Positions 58,360-64,000 of a DNA stretch of 64,000 nucleotides are shown here, one piece after another; the first letter of the stretch is position 1, and each line of letters begins with the position of its first letter. Both the position numbers and the translations under genes were made by a program. The DNA lies in the NCBI GenBank assembly GCA_032622095.1, contig CP136069.1, positions 108,344,278 through 108,408,277 of the forward strand. The letters are read 5' to 3'. Source of the stretch: Siphonodentalium dalli. Taxonomy: Eukaryota; Mollusca; Scaphopoda; Gadilida; Siphonodentaliidae. The notes under the pieces are model-generated. The model was not told the origin of the DNA, made no database searches, and saw nothing but the letters and a program-made list of their open reading frames with translations.

Positions 58360-60612
58360 GTAGGTTAATATAGTTAATATATATTTCGGATTTTTAACTG
58401 ATATATTTTGCTTACATGACTTCAGAATAGCGACATCAACGACATAAATTTCAAGTCACCTAACTTCAATACAGTCACTTCCCCAGTTCGGGATAACTGA
58501 TCACATTCTCGCTGCACACAACATTCTCGTTTGATTTGCATGGTCATACGTTGTTCCAAGACATAAGGAAACATATACTCTGCAGTATTTAAAATAATTT
58601 TCAGACCGAGCTTCGGCAAACAAAATGTATTTGGTTCTGAAATGACCCTACCCATTTTTCCCAGTTCGGGATTGTTTTTGCCGGTTCGGGATAACTGAAT
58701 TTTGACATTGCTGTTAACTTATCTCTTATTTTGTGTGTATTAAAGTTTTATTTTATGTGATTTTATGCTAACCCCTTTCAACAGAATGCATATTTGAGCT
58801 AATAACATTGTTTAATGAGAGCGTGATAGCCTTTTGAGAATGACTGTTGAACTGTTGGTATCATGTTTTATTCAGTTCAGGAATTATTTTTATTTTTTGT
58901 TGAAACCTGCAGTATTTGCTTGATTCTTGTTTCTTGATGTGATTCTAAAACATTTACTCACCATCATTAATAAAGTTACACAAATAAGGGCAAACATGTT
59001 GTTACTACTCAATGCATGGATGGATGTAGTTGGTTAGAAGTACTAATAGTTTAAACAATATGTATTTGTTCCCACGTGTAATAAGTTTATCACTTCCGTG
59101 TTATTAAAGCTCATTTTGTTCTGTTATGCAACAACTAAAATCTATTTATTTCTCTAGTGTCGATTATCTATGCCTTCGCGGATCAAACGTGTGAAAATCA
59201 AATGAAATGCAACCCCGTTTCCTGTGTGTTAATCCGACACACCCAAAATCACACCCAAAATAGGTTTTGACACCCCTTATTTTACAACTTCATATCATGG
59301 GTTGAATAACATGGGTGCTTTGTCCTGGCGATTTTAAATGACATTCGGCTTACTATTATTCTCAAAACCAAACGCGATATACTTAAAGAACAGTTTGTTT
59401 TGGTTTCCTTTGTGTGGCGTCACACCCGGTACATCAAAGACGCATTACTCAGATGATTAGTTGTCAAATTGTTGCAAAATCTTATCAGAGCGTGCACTGA
59501 TTTCTGAGAGAATCTGACGCCATTCGTGTTATCATCGCTTTTAAGAAACTGACATGTCTGGCTGGGTAGGGCCTGTTACTTGCGAAATATATACCGTGTG
59601 AATTTCACTCACACCCAATAAAAAGAAAACACTTAGGACGAAATAATTTCGCATATTTTTTGTCTGTCACATTATTAATTATTATTGTGTGCAGACGTGT
59701 CCTGACACATGAATTGAGTCAGTCTTAAATCATATCAAAACATTATATTGTTTCCCTCCTTTATATATCGTTTTTTATTTTATGCCCAAACAATTCTGGC
59801 AATTAGCACCATGCACTCGCTGTAGCTCACAGCCTCATAAACCGCCCAGCCGCCAGCGCTTGCAAGAGTTAGCGACAGTATCTAGGAAGTAATTACGGAG
59901 GCGTGGTTAAACCGTAAACGAGGTTCCCCAATTGCACGTCGCTCAAAGAGGCCAAGCCACTGCTGTGTGTGGAGACTCAATGACCGGCGACGCGCTGCGA
60001 ACCCATATCGATATTTTATTGAAAAAGTTATAATAATTCGCGCAGTACTATTTTTCGCGAATAGAAAACTGAGCGAAATATAATACGACTCCTGAGTTTA
60101 TACCAAATCACCGGGAAACAATAAGGCTATACGTTGATGAGTTACGTAATACATGTATGTACACATTACGGAAGGTTGGACCAAATATTAGGCTACTATG
60201 ACTAGAATTGACATGCGGGCAACCAACAGCAAAACCATTACTGGTATGTATGACATAATTATATAGCAACAAAGCATGGCAACATCATTGATGTTGATAC
60301 TTGTAAGAAATACACATTGCAGACTGAAGATGTGTAACAGGAATGGACCTCGTGGTTGGGCATATGTAACGCTGAAATTGTTTAGGACCAGAATCCAGAT
60401 TCTTTAATAAATCAGCATACCTATAGTAATTAGTATACACAATGCAAGTTCTTCCATACCCAATAATCCGATGATTCATATAATCATAATAATGACACAA
60501 GTACTAAGTACGTAGGCCTATCTCATGAGCCCCAATTAACTTTCAGCCTAAGCCCTAACTCGTTAAATCACATTTAACCGCTTCTCCACCAATCTATATA
60601 TCTGCTCCCTGC
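58360..60612. other. Presumed intron or intergenic
   Basis: No following THAP exon could be assigned. GTTCGGGATAACTGA occurs twice (about 58487 and 58685). TTATTTCTCTAG at about 59158 is a possible acceptor, but the frame after it ends after 15 codons without H-F. Confidence 0.4.
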
Positions 60613-60775
60613 ACTCACCATAGTGAAGGTAAAGTTAATTTGAGATTTATTTGGTAATGAACTCGGAAAGTTATCGACAGTACTGATTGTAATGATAATG
60701 ACCAAACGAGACACTGGCGACAGCATCCCTTTTATATGAGAGGCGCGGGCCGGACTTGACGCTAATTGACCAATG
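60613..60775 (-). promoter_or_regulatory. CCAAT/TATA promoter and first exon ending ATG|GTGAGT
   Basis: On the minus strand: ATTGG (CCAAT box reversed) at about 60770-60774, TATAAAA at 60736-60730, a predicted start near 60705, about 85 bases of leader, then CACTATGGTGAGTGC with the ATG at 60621-60619 immediately followed by a GTGAGT donor. An intron right after the start codon is known in some gene families, for example alpha-tubulins, but no matching second exon was identified and the gene is unnamed. An LTR promoter is the alternative. Confidence 0.5.
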
Positions 60776-61959
60776 AAAAGGCCAGAAAATGACAAGTCCC
60801 CAAGTTTAGAGAAAAGTAAAACTTTAAGAGGATTTGAAAGTTTTAGAAAATATAGGATAACTTTAATAATAAGCTAAGTTCAGATTAACTAAAGGGAGCG
60901 TTTTCGATGGGAGGATATAAGTTTTAAAATAATATGTATGAAGACGAAATTGATCCTCGCATGAAAAATCGCTCCTTTAGTCTATCGGAGATTAGCAGGA
61001 ATTTGCATAAGAAAAAGTGAGTTGAATATTTGCAAGTATTTAGTTTGCACCTGAAATGTGCAAAATGAGTGTTGTGCGGTGAAAATCCCACGAGAGCGTT
61101 CTTTAGAACAATTTCTATTTTATTGCTAGATGTTAAAAGGTCAGCAGAAACTTAAGTAACCAAAAATCGCTCCCGAGGTATTTGAAACGCACAACTGAAA
61201 TAATTTGTAATTTACGGCGTATTACGCAGTAAACAAATACCCTACGCACGTGCGACGAAATAGTTCCCTAACAACAATTATGATTAAAAATACTAATCAA
61301 ACACGAATGCAAAAGCACAATTATCAATAATGATAAACACAATCTGATGAACTCATTAATATGATGAATGAACAAAGTATATTGATATTTGTTAGCCGCC
61401 TGCTATTTTACCAAGAAAGTTAGTACGCCGCTGCAAAATAGTGATTACGTGACCTTGCTTTGAGATTTGTGTGAATAGGATTGACAAAATAAATGTTGAC
61501 AAGATGCGTGAAAATGTGATGTTGTCATGAGATGAGACCTTACTGTTTAGTTGAAGCATGATATGAGGCATAAAAATGGTAAGTGTGAGCATATGAACTT
61601 TCGTATTATTTATGCAATATGGGAATGAAAAATGATGAAATTGAATGTGTAACGAACGAGCCGCGAGCTCGATTTCCGGTGAAATCGAATTGTGAAAAGT
61701 GCGTAAATGCATTTTATGATATTTGAGAAGAATGACTGTATGTGGCGAGGTGAGATTTTACAGACGTATGAATTGAAGGTTATGGAATATGTAATAAATG
61801 AAAGTATGACGTTTGATGGAGTTTAAATGAAACTACGGGTGACTGAATATTTACTGTTTCCTAACTTCGTGATATAACATGAGCAAATAGTTAAGACTTA
61901 TGGACCCGAGGGTCATTACACATCCCCCACCCAAATTATAAATTTCTCCTGGAATTTGA
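60776..61959. other. No coding sequence seen
   Basis: AT-rich. GAGCCGCGAGCTCG and ATTTCCGGTGAAAT palindromic stretches lie at about 61658-61686. A 106-aa minus-strand frame at 61392-61712 shows no domain. Confidence 0.4.
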
Positions 61960-61961
61960 CA

Positions 61962-62018
61962 TCTTCTTCTAAGATCATCTTCTTCTGAGATCATCTTCTT
62001 CTGAGATCATCTTCTTCT
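61962..62018. repeat. 16-bp tandem repeat
   Basis: About three units of GAGATCATCTTCTTCT directly downstream of the minus-strand stop codon. Confidence 0.8.
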
Positions 62019-63593
62019 TCACTCGGCATCTGGCGTCAGCCGCAACGGGATGTCGCGCACCGCTCTCAGCACATCTGCCGGCTCACTGTCCCGGTATCTC
62101 GCGACTGCTTCCATTTGTCGCACAAAAGTGTCTATCTGTCCCCCTGAAATTTCCCCGTTTGCTGCTGCTCTCAGCATAGAATAGTTATAATATCTCAGTT
62201 TATTGAACGATTTTTGAACTTTAGCATCCCCCTCCAATGACAAAAATTTTGTGCCCGGCAGCGCCAACATATTATAACGATCGAGCAGCTCGGTTTCTTC
62301 TGGGTTGATTTGTTTGCTGCAGTTTAACTCCAAGTGTCCCGCCATCACCTTGAAAACATGAAGCTTCTGCTTACTCGTATAACCCCTCCAACCCTTGGGA
62401 GGCCACTCCATCCCGCCGGGGAGCATAATCTGCCTATCACCCCATTCACGCCGGGCTGGTTGAAATGTTGGCATAGCCCCGGTTGACAGTAATTTCTGTG
62501 CCCGTTGAGCCGTGTCACTAACCTTGTTGACTTCCGTTTTCTTTCTATCTTTTCGTTCCTCTAACTCTTCCACTGCTTCCCTCTTTCTCTTCTTCTCCCC
62601 CTCTACAACATGAACCTCTGACCGAACTTTCTTCTCGCTCGCACTTTCCTCTATCGCCTTCACAGATCTAACCTTCTCCATGATGTTAACTTCCCCCGCT
62701 ACCTTCTCGGTCTCCCATATATCCCGAATGCAGCCTATTGGAACGTTCAGTGCCACACTTAACAGGTGCTTCTTTCTCGGCTGCAAAACCCTCGGATACG
62801 TTCTCTTCCTTTCCGGTAATTCTCCTGCGCCGCCCTTGTATATATTGGCTTTACGAGATAGTGTTTCTGTGGCTTTCGCGTCGTAATCGCAATTTGTGTC
62901 CTCCAACCGCGCGTACTGGATCTCCCCATCCTGGCGGAAGTAAACCTCGTATTTTGGCAGGTCGATCTTCAAGAGGGCGATTTTTCTATCAGTTATTCCA
63001 GGCTGAGCAGGGTCATAGTTGTCGGTCATATTGATGATGGCGTCCAATTCACTTTTCTCGACCGTACATGATAGCTCTGATTCACTTTGAGTCCTCTCCG
63101 GTTGCGGCGATTCTTTACTTTGATTCTCAGGCAAATCTGTGGCTTTATTTTCAGGCGCTTCTGTAGAATTACTTTCTGTCTTCATTTCCGATAGGGTCCT
63201 CCAGCCCTGCACCCACGTCTCTCTCGATCTTTGGCGCTCATCTGGGCTAGCGGCGATCTTCGTTAACATAAGCATCCTTGCTTCCACTGCTGCTTTGGAT
63301 ACTCTGTCGGTGGGGGTTGTGAATTTGGCGTAGTTAGTGGAATCGGTGGCCAGCCAGAATCCATTTGCTTCGTTGAAGAAATCATCTGAGACGCTGATTG
63401 TCTCTTGCACGTGTTCCGCCTTAGCATGTTTCTTCAAATCAGCCGTTCTCCGGAACAGGGACTTCTCCTCGCTGCACCACGGGCACTCTACCTGAAACAC
63501 CTTATGGATAGCTGAAGCGAGATGGTTCCTCAGCTCCTTCCGGGTCGGCATCACATCAGCACACAGCCAGCATTCTAGTTCACTTGTTGCCGT
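62019..63593 (-). CDS. Two-zinc-finger nuclear-type protein, 3' exon
   Basis: A 525-codon minus-strand exon ending TGA at 62021-62019. No ATG opens it: TTTTTATTTTTGCAG precedes codon ACG at 63593, so the exon most likely begins at this acceptor and earlier exons lie beyond or near the window edge. Near the N-terminus are CWLC...H-x5-H and CPWC...H-x4-H, two C2H2-type fingers (roughly residues 8-60). Acidic, Ser/Pro-rich sequence follows, then a basic stretch (KKRKREAVEELEERKDRKK), a likely nuclear signal and coiled coil. The C-terminal 160 residues look folded (GMEWPPKGWRGY, KFLSLEGDAKVQKSFNKLRYYNYSM) but match no family I can name. The uninterrupted frame and higher GC than its surroundings argue for real coding. 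It could be a host gene or a transposon gag-like protein. Confidence 0.65.
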   Translation of the reverse strand, partial: TATSELECWLCADVMPTRKELRNHLASAIHKVFQVECPWCSEEKSLFRRTADLKKHAKAEHVQETISVSDDFFNEANGFWLATDSTNYAKFTTPTDRVSKAAVEARMLMLTKIAASPDERQRSRETWVQGWRTLSEMKTESNSTEAPENKATDLPENQSKESPQPERTQSESELSCTVEKSELDAIINMTDNYDPAQPGITDRKIALLKIDLPKYEVYFRQDGEIQYARLEDTNCDYDAKATETLSRKANIYKGGAGELPERKRTYPRVLQPRKKHLLSVALNVPIGCIRDIWETEKVAGEVNIMEKVRSVKAIEESASEKKVRSEVHVVEGEKKRKREAVEELEERKDRKKTEVNKVSDTAQRAQKLLSTGAMPTFQPARREWGDRQIMLPGGMEWPPKGWRGYTSKQKLHVFKVMAGHLELNCSKQINPEETELLDRYNMLALPGTKFLSLEGDAKVQKSFNKLRYYNYSMLRAAANGEISGGQIDTFVRQMEAVARYRDSEPADVLRAVRDIPLRLTPDAE

Positions 63594-64000
63594 CTGCAAA
63601 AATAAAAAGATTTGTCTCAGTCATGAGGCATTTCGATGGGGATGTAGCTGTAACTGCCAAAGAGACTGGGAGAAAATAAATGCCACATAGATCACACCCA
63701 ATTCATTTCTTTGTAACGGTGTTTCATGATCGCCTAATGTGCGCTCTCTCCCATGGCCTCGGGTACCTATGATATTGAGTAGTTCACCCCTTGTGAAAAA
63801 TCTCCTTTTCCTGTGATTTGCTCATACTCCTATCATCTGTGGTAATGACTGTTCCAGGAACTATTTCCCCATATCACGCCCTTGATCTGGATGTCCCCCC
63901 CCCCCTTATTGTTACTGACGTTCGGTTCCGAGTTTTCTCTGTGCCCTCACTATCCATCCGGGTAGCGTCCTCCCCTTATAAGCCGTTAATCTGTCGATAT
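63594..64000. other. Presumed intron upstream of the zinc-finger exon
   Basis: The acceptor lies at 63594-63608 on the minus strand. No earlier exon is obvious before the window ends. A 13-base C run is at about 63896. Confidence 0.4.

Noticed and set aside
61392-61712. A 106-aa minus-strand gene
   Set aside because: AT-rich composition, no domain and no intron signals; it lies in what may be a terminal repeat or 3' flank.

Overview
The window is animal nuclear DNA, almost certainly from a marine invertebrate and most likely a lophotrochozoan such as a mollusc; that is an inference from repeat content, not proof. It is AT-rich. Candidate genes are spliced: there are acceptors, donors and an ATG that ends its exon. 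It carries Helitrons with TC...CTAG ends, a Penelope-like retroelement with a GIY-YIG endonuclease, hAT-type MITEs, SINE-like elements, long satellites and many hairpin-headed repeats with (GTCC)n tracts. I see no operon, Shine-Dalgarno pattern, CRISPR, rRNA or intact tRNA gene.

Layout. 0.1-3.4 kb: a decayed C2H2 zinc-finger 3' exon on the minus strand with poly(A) signals, a TTAA-flanked MITE, and an inverted repeat whose arms each end in a strong-context ATG, giving possible divergent first exons. 3.6-3.9 kb: a MITE. 4.5-10.7 kb: head-to-tail non-autonomous Helitrons of families A and C, interrupted by a nearly full-length Penelope-like element (6306-9568) that has reverse transcriptase and endonuclease coding, long direct terminal repeats and a few reading-frame breaks. 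12-16 kb: a hAT element with a perfect 8-bp target duplication, a 21-bp minisatellite and another inverted-end element. 16.5-27 kb: hairpin-headed repeats, palindromes, another Helitron A copy, a SINE-like sequence and tandem duplications. 27-47 kb: mostly gene-free, with two hAT MITEs, a SINE with a 9-bp target duplication, a 37.7-42.7 kb tandem-repeat field and a hairpin MITE.

47.4-56.1 kb: two related satellites (about 138 and 143 bp units). The inner one is interrupted by four Helitrons of two families joined end to end (B-B-C-B), inserted at a site whose empty form is present in neighbouring satellite units. 56.9-57.7 kb: a hairpin-headed repeat on the minus strand.

57.7-64 kb is the most gene-like part. 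It has a plus-strand first exon encoding a THAP-type zinc finger, a minus-strand CCAAT/TATA promoter with an exon ending in ATG|GTGAGT, and a 525-residue minus-strand exon with two C2H2-type zinc fingers and a basic nuclear-localisation-like region. No complete intact gene is shown.

The strongest unusual signals are the mixed-family Helitron arrays with an in-window empty site, several repeat families with hairpin heads whose stems differ in sequence but stay complementary, and a shared core resembling AAAYTTGGTATG in otherwise different repeat families.
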